Source: Chromatiales bacterium
GTDB lineage: Bacteria; Pseudomonadota; Gammaproteobacteria; Steroidobacterales; GCA-2729495
Length of the DNA stretch: 51,762 bases
Assembly (NCBI GenBank): GCA_020351875.1
Contig: CP070671.1
Span: 2,478,966 to 2,530,727 of the forward strand
Direction: 5' to 3'
A model generated the notes under the pieces. That model did not search any database. It saw only the letters and a list, made by a program, of their open reading frames with translations, and was not told where the DNA came from. Shown piece after piece: positions 25,064 through 33,813 of the stretch. The first letter of the stretch is position 1; every line of letters begins with the position of its first letter. The translations under genes and the position numbers were made by a program.

Positions 25064-27540
25064 TGGATCAGCACCACGCCGCTGGCGAGCACCGAGGCAC
25101 AGGCGGCCTTGGTGATGTCGCGCGTGCGCTGCGGTGTGGTGGTGCCATTGGCAATCAGGATGTCGATCAGGTTGCTCACTTCCGTCTCGATGGCGAGGAA
25201 GCCCGGCTGGCTCTCGGGCAGCAGCCCGCCTCCGGCCATGTTGTTGATCAGCGGTGTGATCACCAGGCTCTGGTCCCCAAGGTCAAACGGATCCGCAGGG
25301 TCGCCGAAGGCGGCAACGGGGCTCCGGTCGAAGTCAAATAAGTCGAAGTACACCGGCCGGAGGGTGTCGTCTTCCACCAGCGCGTCGCAGTAGGCAATCG
25401 CGAGCTGGGCGATACCGATTTCGTGGGCCGACGAGAAGGTATCCGCCTGTGCGATGGCTGGTAGCGACTGGCGGACCAGGTCGTAGGTCGCCTGCACGTC
25501 TGTCGTGGGCACCGTGGTCACTGCCGAGAACGCGGCATTGATCTCGTCGAAAGTCCGCACACCGATGTCGGGCTGCGTTCCGGCGAGCACCAGCGGCGGC
25601 GGTGCCGGCGGCCCCGCGACGACCACCGGGCCGAACTCGGTACCGAGCTGTTCGAAGCTCAGGAAGAACTCGTCGGACTGCGGGCCGTTCTGCAGCGGAA
25701 TCACCGTGCCGAGGTTCGACAGCGGCTGGCCGACCGGGTCGGTCAGCGTGAGATCGAGATTCGCGTAGGCCTGCCCCACGTCCGCTTCAGCGCCGTTCAC
25801 CCCGATGCGCATGCCGACGAGCGGGATGCTGGCGGTGGTCGCCGCAGAATCCAGGCTGATGAACATCGGCGTGTTGAACAGGTAGCTGTAGCTGTCGAAC
25901 TGGCTGACCTCGAACAGGATGTAAGACTGGGCCAGGTCGACGCCGGCCACGTCCCCGATGTAGAACAGCAGGAAGAACTTCTCACCCACCCCGACCTCGA
26001 GGTTCTGGTTGATCTGTTCCGGCGTCAGCGTCCGGTTGTGGATGGCCACCATCCGGATCACGCCCTGCCACTGCCGGTCGCCCGACACTTCGTTACCGAG
26101 GACAAATGCAAAGCTGTCGTCCCAGTCGCCCAGCGTGCCGCCCGGCACCGGGTCCACGTCGTCTGTGAACACGCCGTTCACGTAGATTTCCCGGCCGTTG
26201 ATCGGGTCGTAGTTCACGACCACGTGCTGCAGGGTGGCCTGCAGGTCTTCGTCCGCGGCCGCCGTGCTCAGCCTCGGGTCGCCATTCGCATCGCTCTGGC
26301 TGCTGCGGTTGTAGGCGTCGTAGCTGTACAGCGTCTGGCCCAGCATCAGGTTGCGCTGGTCCACGCCGGCCGAGTAACTGACGATGCGCGTGTCTTCCTG
26401 CACCACATTGGCTGGTGCAACCCACGCCTCGACCGCGTACTCGCCAGTGGCGGTAATCAGGTCATGGAGCTTGCGGCTCGTGCTGGTCAGGGCCTGCGCC
26501 TTGCCGCTATCGATGTCGATGCCCCAGCCGCCGACCCAGTCCACCTGGCCCGACAGGGTCAGGTCCATGGCCGGGCTCACCCCGCTGGTGTCGAAGGCGG
26601 TGCTGCCCTGGCCAGCCTTGAATTCCCACAGCGCGACCTGGTTCACCTCGTAGCGGTTACCGCCGGAGGCCACCGTGCCGTCGATCAGGCGCAGCGCGGC
26701 GCTGATCACGAGGTTCGGATCGACGGCACTCAGCGGAACGCTGTCGGCAAAAGCCTGGATCGCCGCCTGCATTTCCGCCGCGTTGGCCGCGCAGTCGTCC
26801 CAGCAGTTATGGAACTCGTCGCGCAGCCGGATCACCAGCCGTGAGTCCGGCGGGCTGTTCAGATCGATCTTCGGCTTCGCGGCCTCGTAGGCCACGGTGA
26901 TGTCCGCATCCGCGAAGAACGGGGTCTGCGGCACCGCGGCCGAGTTCGTGTGACAGCCGGCGCAGTATTGTTCCAGCAACGCGTGCACGCCACCGAATTC
27001 GGCCGGCACCGGCGGCGGGAAGTTCTTTGTCTGGCCCGGCGGATTGATCTCCGGTTCCTGCAGCGTGATCTGGCGGCCACCGGCACCACCGGTGCCACCC
27101 GCCCAGTTCTCGATCCACGTGGTCATGATGTCACCACAGGCCTGCGGGCTGGTGAGCCAGCAGTTGTGGTCGCCGGCGACCTTGATCACCAGCCGGGACA
27201 GCTCCGGCGCTGCGAGGTCGACCAGCGGATTGGTTTCCGCGTAGGCGAGGTTCACGTCGTCGTCGCGGGCGAACTGCGGTGCCTGGCCGCCGCTCTGCGA
27301 GTGGCAGTCACCGCAACTGGCCGTGCCGCCGGCTCGCAGGTTCGTCCACAGTTCCACCATGTAGGCCTGCACGTCGGCCGTGGCCGGGGCGGGGCCGTTG
27401 TACGTGCCACCGCCGCCGGGCAACTGGCTCTGCGGCAGTGATGTCGTTTCGGCACCGCCACCGCAACCGGCAATCAGGGCTGCGCCGGCCAGCGTGGTGG
27501 CAAGCGCACGAATCTTTTGCATGAAGTCATCACGGCACAT
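25060..27540 (-). CDS. Di-heme-motif LamG lipoprotein
   Basis: An 826-residue lipoprotein (lipobox LIAGC, Cys26 if counted from the ATG at 27540; an internal Met at residue 7 gives a more ordinary lipoprotein signal). It has two c-type heme motifs, SCGDCH (Cys76/79/His80) and YCAGCH (Cys193/196/His197), each followed about 50 residues later by a HNCW sequence (126 and ~245), suggesting two repeats of a cytochrome-like domain. A LamG/concanavalin-like domain follows (TGEYAVEAWVAPANVVQEDT, VVNYDPINGREIYVNG, about 370-500). The C-terminal 300 residues are not recognised. It is probably an outer- or inner-membrane-tethered periplasmic redox protein. It starts 3 bases after the upstream CxxCH gene, so the two are co-translated, and its stop codon lies in a REP. 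Confidence 0.75.
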   Translation of the reverse strand: MCRDDFMQKIRALATTLAGAALIAGCGGGAETTSLPQSQLPGGGGTYNGPAPATADVQAYMVELWTNLRAGGTASCGDCHSQSGGQAPQFARDDDVNLAYAETNPLVDLAAPELSRLVIKVAGDHNCWLTSPQACGDIMTTWIENWAGGTGGAGGRQITLQEPEINPPGQTKNFPPPVPAEFGGVHALLEQYCAGCHTNSAAVPQTPFFADADITVAYEAAKPKIDLNSPPDSRLVIRLRDEFHNCWDDCAANAAEMQAAIQAFADSVPLSAVDPNLVISAALRLIDGTVASGGNRYEVNQVALWEFKAGQGSTAFDTSGVSPAMDLTLSGQVDWVGGWGIDIDSGKAQALTSTSRKLHDLITATGEYAVEAWVAPANVVQEDTRIVSYSAGVDQRNLMLGQTLYSYDAYNRSSQSDANGDPRLSTAAADEDLQATLQHVVVNYDPINGREIYVNGVFTDDVDPVPGGTLGDWDDSFAFVLGNEVSGDRQWQGVIRMVAIHNRTLTPEQINQNLEVGVGEKFFLLFYIGDVAGVDLAQSYILFEVSQFDSYSYLFNTPMFISLDSAATTASIPLVGMRIGVNGAEADVGQAYANLDLTLTDPVGQPLSNLGTVIPLQNGPQSDEFFLSFEQLGTEFGPVVVAGPPAPPPLVLAGTQPDIGVRTFDEINAAFSAVTTVPTTDVQATYDLVRQSLPAIAQADTFSSAHEIGIAQLAIAYCDALVEDDTLRPVYFDLFDFDRSPVAAFGDPADPFDLGDQSLVITPLINNMAGGGLLPESQPGFLAIETEVSNLIDILIANGTTTPQRTRDITKAACASVLASGVVLIQ

Positions 27541-27543
27541 GGC

Positions 27544-28776
27544 TCAGTCCCCCCTGCAGTACCAGGCTGCTTCAGCGACAACCTGCTTGATCCGGTAGCC
27601 GTTCCGGAAGGACAGGGTCATGGCCTCGATCTGCGAGATGTCGTTGCCATCGGCAGGGTCACGCAGGCAGACGGCCTTGAACACTTTTTTCACCTGGCAG
27701 CGCGCGAAGGCTTCGGAATTGCCGAGCTCGCGTCCGAGCGAAGCCGCGCCGGTGCCACTGCCACCCGGCGAGCTTGGGCCGAAGTCCCAGCCGATCCAGC
27801 GGTTCGGGCCCTCGCGCCAGTAGTTGTCCCAGTTGTCGTTCGGCGTGACGTAGCCGAACTTGAAGGTCGTATCGTTGTTGAAGTATTTCGGTCGCACTGT
27901 GCCCGGCGTATAGATCATCTGGCCGGCCGCATCGTCGTAGTCGTGATACGCGAAGGCCTGGGCCATCGGGTCCATGCCGGCATGGCAGCCGATGCAGCCG
28001 TTCATGAATACCCGGCTGTCGCCACCCGGACTGCGCGACACGTCCTGGCGTATCCGGTCCGGTATTCCAGTGATGTCCTTCACCTCTTCCATGTCGTGGC
28101 ACAGGTGGTTCAGCATCGTGAAACGGAACATTGCGCGGTTCGTGCCGGCGATGAAGAAAGCCTGTGCAGCCGCGCGCGTGGTCAGCAGGCCGGCGACGCC
28201 CTCCGCCGGGATGCCGTTCAGCCCCGTCTGCGTCGCAGGCGTCAATACGCTCTGGTCGCCCAGATCCAGGTCGCGGCGCTCCAGTTCCTCGTAATGGTTG
28301 TTGCTGGCCGGCGAGTAACCGGGCAGGCCAAGGCCGCCGCCGCCAACGTACAGCACGTCGGCCGCGAGAATTTCGTTGAATGGAATGGTCTCATCGCGCA
28401 CCACGCCGATAAACGTCGCCACATAGTCGTTCAGCGGTGCGAACAGGTCCTGGTCGCGGTTCGTCCACGGCACGGCAAGATTTTTCAGCGTTACGCCATA
28501 GAAGTTCTTGTTGTCCATGGCCATGTAGGCCGCATCTTCATACGCCTGCTGCGTGCGGCCGCCACTGAAGATGGTGGCTGCCATGTCGTCCAGCACCTGC
28601 GTAGTCGGTGGCACGCCGGCAATGCGATCGTGAATGCGATGGGCCTGTTCGCGATCGCCTGCAAGCGCCGGAGCACAAATCAGCAACGCACCGAGAACCG
28701 CAGTTGCGAGCCTTTGCATGGTACGAAGAAGCCATACCTTCCCCGCTGGTACTTCGTTCCGAAACCAGTTCGTCAT
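27544..28776 (-). CDS. Exported single-CxxCH protein
   Basis: A 410-residue protein, or 391 residues if it begins at the ATG at 28719 (MQRLATAVLGALLICAPALA), which yields a standard cleavable signal peptide and is the more natural mature form; neither start has a strong Shine-Dalgarno. One c-type heme motif is seen, NGCIGCHAGMDPMAQAFAYH (Cys261/264/His265 in the long form), with a HLCHDMEE sequence 35 residues earlier. The arrangement of a late CxxCH followed by GMDP resembles DUF1588/DUF1585-type cytochrome-associated domains of secreted planctomycete/myxobacterial proteins, but I do not assign it firmly. It is the first gene of the leftward set, divergent from the PD40 heme-motif lipoprotein with a 191-base shared upstream region. 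Confidence 0.7.
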   Translation of the reverse strand: MTNWFRNEVPAGKVWLLRTMQRLATAVLGALLICAPALAGDREQAHRIHDRIAGVPPTTQVLDDMAATIFSGGRTQQAYEDAAYMAMDNKNFYGVTLKNLAVPWTNRDQDLFAPLNDYVATFIGVVRDETIPFNEILAADVLYVGGGGLGLPGYSPASNNHYEELERRDLDLGDQSVLTPATQTGLNGIPAEGVAGLLTTRAAAQAFFIAGTNRAMFRFTMLNHLCHDMEEVKDITGIPDRIRQDVSRSPGGDSRVFMNGCIGCHAGMDPMAQAFAYHDYDDAAGQMIYTPGTVRPKYFNNDTTFKFGYVTPNDNWDNYWREGPNRWIGWDFGPSSPGGSGTGAASLGRELGNSEAFARCQVKKVFKAVCLRDPADGNDISQIEAMTLSFRNGYRIKQVVAEAAWYCRGD

Positions 28777-28967
28777 TACGTAAGAGCCCCGCGCTTGCGG
28801 CGCATTGCGCGCCTTGGGTCACGTTATCTCCCGACCTCGGCGAACGTTCTGTGATCGCATTAACAGTCCGGGGATTTGTCGGTGTATTACGTTACCTGTC
28901 GGGCGTATTTGCACCTTAACCGGGTTCACACTCGGGGGCGTTACGGGTTCATTCTTCGGGGTTTCCG

Positions 28968-31601
28968 ATGATTAGTTTCGCGCGAGAAGCGTCTGGCCGT
29001 ATTCGGGCCACACTATTAAGCACCGTGATGCCCTTCGCTCTGCTGTGTCTCACAGCTTGTGGTGGTGGGAGTGGCGACGTCAGTGTTGCCGGTGGTCAGG
29101 GTCCCGACCCGGTACTTGTCGAAGTGTCGATCGCCTATGTGAAGCGTCCGTTGCCCGTCGACGGGCAAGGCATGCTGGTCACGGATGACGTGACCGAGCT
29201 GCTGAACTTCGACGCGGGCACCGTGGGCGCGGATCTCTACGTTCGCGACCGCGCGTCGCCGTCGGCCACGGAAGTCAATGTGACTGCGGCCGAAACCCAG
29301 GGCCTGGGCGACGTGCGTGACGTAACGCCGTCTTTTGATGGCACGCGGTTCCTGTTCGCGGTGCGCGGGCCCTTCGACCCGAACCTGAACGACGACGAGC
29401 AGCCGACGTGGAACATCTGGGAGTACGAAGTGCCAACCCAGACGCTGCGTCGGATTATCGCGTCCGACATCATCGCTGAGGGCGGCCACGACCTGGCGCC
29501 TGCCTACCTGCCGGATGGGCGCATCATCTTCTCGTCGAGCCGCCAGCGCACGGCCGGCGCGGTGCTGCTGGACGAAGGCAAGCCGCAGTTCTCGGCACTG
29601 GAGGAAGACCGCAACGACTTCGCCTTTGTGCTGCACGTGATGGACGATGACGGTAGCAACATCACGCAGGTCTCCTATAACCAGAGCCACGACTTGTACC
29701 CGACGGTGCTGGACAACGGCCAGGTGGCCTTCAGCCGCTGGGACAATGCCGGCAATAACGACTCCATCCACCTGTACCGCATGAACCCGGACGGTACAAG
29801 CCTGGAGTTACTGTACGGCGCCGAGAGCCACGACACCGGCACGAATGGTGCCGAAGTGGAATTCGTCGAAGCGCAGCAGATGCCCGATGGAGAATTGCTG
29901 AACATTCTCCGCCCGCGGGTCACCGATACTTTCGGCGGTGACCTGGTGATGATCGACACGGCGGACTATGCGGAAAACACCCAACCCACCGCGGTGAACG
30001 CCGGCGTACTGACCGGCCCGGCCCAGGTGCGCGCCGTGATCAACGACGTGCATACCGATGGCACGATTTCGCCCGGCGGCAGTTTCTCCAGCGCGACGCC
30101 GATGCACGACGGCAGCGATCGACTGGTGGTGAGCTGGAGCCAGTGCCGCCTGCTGGAAGGCCAGCAGATCGTGCCTTGCACGCCGGAGCGCCTGGCCGAT
30201 CCGAACGCGGTGCCCGCACCGCCGCTCTACGGCCTGTGGGTGTACAACACCGACGACGACACCCAGCTGCCGGTGGTACCGCCGGAAGAGGGCATCATGT
30301 ACACGGACATCGCGATCGGCGAGCCACGTACCCCGCCACCGGTGATCCTGGACATCGAGTTCAGCGGTGCGGGCGATGCCGCGCTGCTGGCCGAGGGTGC
30401 CGGCATTATCAACATCCGCAGCGTGTACGACGTAGACGGTGTCGATACCGCCGTGCCCGATATCCCGACGCTCGCCGACCCGGCGTTCACGCCGGTGGAC
30501 GCGCGGCCGATCCGCTTCCTGCGGGTTGTGAAGGCGGTCAGCATCCCGGATGACGACCTGGTCGACCTGGACAACACCGCCTTCGGTCGTTCCACCGCGA
30601 ACGGCATGCGCGAAATCATCGGCTACGTGCCGGTGGACCCGGACGGTTCCGTGCAGGTGAAGGTGCCGGCGAACGTGGCCCTGCAGATCAGCCTGCTGGA
30701 CGCCCGGGGCCGGCGCGTCAGCCCGCGACACAATGCCTGGCTGCAGCTGCGTCCGGGCGAAGTGCGAACCTGTAACGGCTGCCACGTGCCCGACACCGGC
30801 GTGTCGCACGGCCGGGCGGAGGCCTTCGACCCGGTGTACCCGGGTTCACCGGATACGGGTCAGCCCTTCCCGAATACCCTGGAGCCGGCGTTTGCCGACT
30901 TCGGCGAGACGATGGCCGAGGCGCGGGCACGGCTGAGTTGCGCGACGGACTGCGCGTCCATCACGCCGTCCCTCGACGTCACGTTCACGGACATCTGGAC
31001 GGATCCGGCGGTGGCCACGCCAGGCGCTGATCTCATGTACCTCTACGCCGACCTCGACACGCCGCCACCGGCCACGCCGGGCTGCCAGACCAGCTGGTCG
31101 CCGGCCTGCCGCACGATCATTCACTACGAAGATCACATCCACCCGATCTGGAGCGTGCCGCGGCTCGCTGCTGACGGCGTGACCGACGCGACCTGCACCA
31201 CCTGCCACCGGCGCGTGGACGACATGGGGGCACCGATGGTGCCGCAGGGCCAGCTGGACCTCAGCGACGGTGTCGATCCGGTGGTCATGGATCACCTGAT
31301 TTCCTACCGGGAGCTGCTGTTCGGCGACAACGCGCAGGAAGTGAACAATGGCATCCTGCAGGACAGACTCGTCCCGGGTCCCATCGATCCGGTCACCGGC
31401 CTGCCAACCCAGGTTCCCATTCCCGTCGCCCCATCCATGAGCACCGCGGGCGCCAACGCCTCCGCGCAGTTCTTCGACCGCTTCGACAGTGACCCGACCC
31501 ACATGGGCCTGCTGACCGATGCGGAACTGCGTCTCATTTCCGAATGGCTGGATATTGGCGGCCAATACTTCAATAACCCCTTCGACGTGCCGATAAACTG
31601 A
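28968..31601 (+). CDS. HzsA-like PD40 beta-propeller lipoprotein with two heme motifs
   Basis: An 877-residue lipoprotein (lipobox CLTAC, Cys31). Residues ~90-330 are PD40/TolB-like propeller blades (VTPSFDGTRFLFAV, DLAPAYLPDGRIIFSSSR, DLYPTVLDNGQVAFSRWDN, LYRMNPDGTSLELLYG). The C-terminal half carries two c-type heme motifs, TCNGCH (Cys602) and TCTTCH (Cys743), plus HYEDHIHPIW, a typical distal region of high-molecular-weight cytochromes. The layout resembles proteins annotated as related to the hydrazine synthase alpha subunit, without implying that reaction; no partner subunits are present. It heads a six-gene rightward run, the SH3-domain gene starting 3 bases after its stop. Likely role: periplasmic or surface electron-transfer or redox catalysis, substrate unknown. 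Confidence 0.75.
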   Translation: MISFAREASGRIRATLLSTVMPFALLCLTACGGGSGDVSVAGGQGPDPVLVEVSIAYVKRPLPVDGQGMLVTDDVTELLNFDAGTVGADLYVRDRASPSATEVNVTAAETQGLGDVRDVTPSFDGTRFLFAVRGPFDPNLNDDEQPTWNIWEYEVPTQTLRRIIASDIIAEGGHDLAPAYLPDGRIIFSSSRQRTAGAVLLDEGKPQFSALEEDRNDFAFVLHVMDDDGSNITQVSYNQSHDLYPTVLDNGQVAFSRWDNAGNNDSIHLYRMNPDGTSLELLYGAESHDTGTNGAEVEFVEAQQMPDGELLNILRPRVTDTFGGDLVMIDTADYAENTQPTAVNAGVLTGPAQVRAVINDVHTDGTISPGGSFSSATPMHDGSDRLVVSWSQCRLLEGQQIVPCTPERLADPNAVPAPPLYGLWVYNTDDDTQLPVVPPEEGIMYTDIAIGEPRTPPPVILDIEFSGAGDAALLAEGAGIINIRSVYDVDGVDTAVPDIPTLADPAFTPVDARPIRFLRVVKAVSIPDDDLVDLDNTAFGRSTANGMREIIGYVPVDPDGSVQVKVPANVALQISLLDARGRRVSPRHNAWLQLRPGEVRTCNGCHVPDTGVSHGRAEAFDPVYPGSPDTGQPFPNTLEPAFADFGETMAEARARLSCATDCASITPSLDVTFTDIWTDPAVATPGADLMYLYADLDTPPPATPGCQTSWSPACRTIIHYEDHIHPIWSVPRLAADGVTDATCTTCHRRVDDMGAPMVPQGQLDLSDGVDPVVMDHLISYRELLFGDNAQEVNNGILQDRLVPGPIDPVTGLPTQVPIPVAPSMSTAGANASAQFFDRFDSDPTHMGLLTDAELRLISEWLDIGGQYFNNPFDVPIN

Positions 31602-31604
31602 TAG

Positions 31605-32348
31605 ATGCGCCTGCTCGTTGTCATTGCTGCCGTTGTCGGCCTCGTCGCCGCTTCCCCCGCCACAGCGCGAGAGAAGCGGTATTACGAGGTCGTCGTGACC
31701 GACGTCTACGTGGAAATGCACACGGGGCCCGGTGGCGGCTATCCCAAGTTCCACGTGGTGGAGCGGGGCGAGAAGGTCGAGGTGCTGAAGCGGCGCACCG
31801 ACTGGTTCAAGGTGCGCACCGAGAAAGGCGTGAAGGGCTGGGTCGATGCACGCGCGATGTCGCGGACGGTGCAGCCCGACGGTCGGCCGACCAAGATCGA
31901 AAACCCGGATCTCCGGGATTTCATCGACCGGCGCCGGGAGGCAGGCCTGCAGGTGGGCGACTTCGACGGGGCGGACATCATTTCCGCCTACCTGTCGTGG
32001 CTGTTCACGCCGAACCTTAGCTTCGAGGTCTGGGGCTCGCGCATCACCGGCGATTTTTCCAACGGCTGGATGCTGAACGGAAACATCGTGCACACCGCCT
32101 TCCCGGACTGGCGTATTCAGCCTTATGCCACGCTCGGCGCCGGTGTGATCCGCATCGATCCCAAGTCCACCCTGGTCGGGTCCGAGGACCGGACCGACCA
32201 GGTCGCACACGCAGGCCTCGGCCTGCGTGCGCACATCAGCCGGCGGTTCCTGCTCCGCGCGGAGTACAAGAGTTACGTGGTCTTCACCAGCAGGGATGAC
32301 AATGAGGAAGTGTCGCAATGGAGCGCAGGATTTTCGTTCTTCTTTTGA
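31605..32348 (+). CDS. SH3-domain / beta-barrel exported protein
   Basis: A 247-residue protein with signal peptide LLVVIAAVVGLVAASPATA (cleavage about residue 21). A bacterial SH3 domain spans about 28-85 (VYVEMHTGPGGGYPKFHVVE, GEKVEVLKRRTDWFKVRTEK, GWV). The C-terminal ~130 residues look like a small outer-membrane barrel: alternating strands ending RAEYKSYVVFTSRDDNEEVS and a terminal SAGFSFFF, with Phe last. It probably binds a cell-wall or protein ligand through SH3 while anchored in the outer membrane. Similar SH3 plus outer-membrane-barrel genes accompany the next gene's family in myxobacteria and gammaproteobacteria. It overlaps the following gene by 31 bases, so translation is likely coupled. 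Confidence 0.8.
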   Translation: MRLLVVIAAVVGLVAASPATAREKRYYEVVVTDVYVEMHTGPGGGYPKFHVVERGEKVEVLKRRTDWFKVRTEKGVKGWVDARAMSRTVQPDGRPTKIENPDLRDFIDRRREAGLQVGDFDGADIISAYLSWLFTPNLSFEVWGSRITGDFSNGWMLNGNIVHTAFPDWRIQPYATLGAGVIRIDPKSTLVGSEDRTDQVAHAGLGLRAHISRRFLLRAEYKSYVVFTSRDDNEEVSQWSAGFSFFF

Positions 32349-32989
32349 AGCGTGGTTGCTTGCTGGCGGTGTTGGCCCTGCTGGCGGCTTGCGGGCGTGA
32401 GAATCTCGCGGCGGACAACAGCGCCGACGCGCAGGTGCCCGTGATCAATCCCGAGGTGGACCGGCGTGAAATCGACGAACCAAAGATCGGTTCGTCGGAC
32501 TTCGAACTGGGTGCCTACGTCGGTTACATGAGCGTGGAAGATTTCGGTACCAACGTCGTGTATGGCGCCCGGCTGAATTACCACATTACCGAGCACTTCT
32601 TCGCCCAGGCGAACTACGGCCAGACGGACACCGACAAGACCAGCTTCGAGGAGCTGAGCGGCGGCGCCAACCTGTTGTCTGACGATGACCGTACCTTCCG
32701 CTACTACAACGCGCTGCTGGGCATCAACCTGTTGCCGGGCGAGTCGTTCATCGGCCGCTCGTGGGCCTTTAACAGCGCGCTGTACCTGGCCGGCGGTGTC
32801 GGCAACGTGGACTTCGGCGGTGACGACTATTTTGCCGTGACGCTCGGCGCCGGTTACCGGGTTCTGCCGGTGGACTTTATTTCCATCAATTTCGACGTGC
32901 GCGACCACATGTTCGACTCGGACATCCTGGGCGACAGCAAGGTCACGCATAACATCGAGTTCTTGTTTGGGGTGAATTTCTTCTTCTGA
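32318..32989 (+). CDS. Outer-membrane beta-barrel domain lipoprotein
   Basis: A 223-residue protein with a lipoprotein signal (LAVLALLAACG, lipobox Cys25) and a small barrel domain resembling the 'outer membrane beta-barrel domain' family found in myxobacteria and others (SDFELGAYVGYMSVEDFG, NVVYGARLNYHITEHFFAQA, RYYNALLGINLLPGE, and a terminal HNIEFLFGVNFFF). The ATG is preceded by GAGGAAG at 32304-32310, inside the end of the SH3 gene. The acidic linker after the lipid site (PVINPEVDRREIDEPKIG) is typical of the family. A lipidated N-terminus plus a C-terminal barrel is unusual and suggests the protein is held to the outer membrane twice. Function unknown; probably partners the SH3/barrel protein. 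Confidence 0.8.
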   Translation: MERRIFVLLLKRGCLLAVLALLAACGRENLAADNSADAQVPVINPEVDRREIDEPKIGSSDFELGAYVGYMSVEDFGTNVVYGARLNYHITEHFFAQANYGQTDTDKTSFEELSGGANLLSDDDRTFRYYNALLGINLLPGESFIGRSWAFNSALYLAGGVGNVDFGGDDYFAVTLGAGYRVLPVDFISINFDVRDHMFDSDILGDSKVTHNIEFLFGVNFFF

Positions 32990-33026
32990 GCGTCAGGAAG
33001 ACGCCGACCATCCACAAGGAGTTGTG

Positions 33027-33539
33027 ATGCACAGGATTCACTGCGGAATTCGTCGAGTCGCCCTGCTGGGCGTTGCGCTGGTGCTGATGGTGCCGGTGCA
33101 GGCAGGCGACGCCAGCGGGCCCGCACCCGACTTCACGCTGACCGCCCGGGATGGCCAGACCGTGTCGCTGAGCGACCTGAAAGGGCAGGTGGTCATGATC
33201 AATTTCTGGGCGACCTGGTGTAGGCCGTGCCGCCAGGAGATGCCGCTGCTCGAGCAGCTCTACACCCGTTACGAGGGCCTCGGCTTCACGCTGCTCGGGG
33301 TGAACGTCGAGGAGGACAGCAAGCTAGCGGACAGGTTCCTGGAAGAGACGCCCGTGACCTTCCCGATCCTGTTCGACCCGGAAAACGGCGTGAGCAAGCT
33401 GTACAACGTGTCGGCCATGCCGAGCACCGTGCTCGTAGATCGTGCCGGTAACGTGCGCTTCCTGCACCACGGTTACCAGCCCGGCTACGAGAACGACTAC
33501 CAGAACCAGATTCGGACGCTGGTGCGGGAGAGGGGCTAG
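33027..33539 (+). CDS. TlpA-like periplasmic thioredoxin
   Basis: A 170-residue protein of the TlpA/ResA family with signal peptide (VALLGVALVLMVPVQAG, cleavage near residue 23) and a redox-active WCRPC in FWATWCRPCRQEMP. The cis-Pro segment is SAMPSTVLVDRAG. The family reduces disulfides in the periplasm, often on apocytochromes or partner oxidoreductases, which fits a locus with several CxxCH proteins. AAGGAG lies 5 bases before the ATG; a GTG immediately upstream is also possible. It is followed after 43 bases by DUF4266. This TlpA/DUF4266/DUF3570 order recurs in many bacteria, frequently with apbE, which is present in the window at 38.2 kb. Confidence 0.9.
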   Translation: MHRIHCGIRRVALLGVALVLMVPVQAGDASGPAPDFTLTARDGQTVSLSDLKGQVVMINFWATWCRPCRQEMPLLEQLYTRYEGLGFTLLGVNVEEDSKLADRFLEETPVTFPILFDPENGVSKLYNVSAMPSTVLVDRAGNVRFLHHGYQPGYENDYQNQIRTLVRERG

Positions 33540-33582
33540 TCATGAACTCGCCGCGTGGGTTGAGATCAGGGAGGGTGGACCA

Positions 33583-33813
33583 GTGAAGCGTCTGGCAGTA
33601 AGGCTTGTCTTTGGGGCGATGGTCCTCGTGAACTTTTCGGCTTGTAGTGTGGAGCCTTGGGTTAAGCCATACGAGCGTGACCGCCTGGCTGATCCGATCA
33701 TGAACCTGAACCGCGACCCGGTTTCCACGGCCTATATCAACCACGTGCACGAAGCCCGTGAGGGTGCCCGGGGTGCGTCCGGCAGTGCCGGAGGTGGCTG
33801 TGGCTGTAACTAG
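33583..33813 (+). CDS. DUF4266 small lipoprotein
   Basis: A 76-residue protein starting at GTG 33583 with GGGAGGGTGG just upstream. The lipobox is VNFSAC (Cys21). The family signature is clear: WVKPYERDRLADPIM, LNRDPVSTAYINHVHEAREG, and the glycine/cysteine tail GGGCGCN at the very end. The two terminal cysteines could bind a metal or form a disulfide; the family function is unknown. Its last codons encode the ribosome-binding GGAGG of the next gene, and the frames overlap by 14 bases, so DUF4266 and DUF3570 are translationally coupled. The true gene is shorter than the open frame, which extends upstream into the thioredoxin gene. Confidence 0.87.
   Translation: MKRLAVRLVFGAMVLVNFSACSVEPWVKPYERDRLADPIMNLNRDPVSTAYINHVHEAREGARGASGSAGGGCGCN

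Noticed and set aside
33542..33586. 14-codon leader peptide before DUF4266
   Set aside because: No Shine-Dalgarno of its own and no regulatory codon pattern or attenuator hairpin; likely chance.
33758..33799. Earlier GTG start of DUF3570
   Set aside because: Would place Pro/Val-rich residues encoded by the DUF4266 tail before the signal peptide; the GGAGG-spaced GTG at 33800 fits better.
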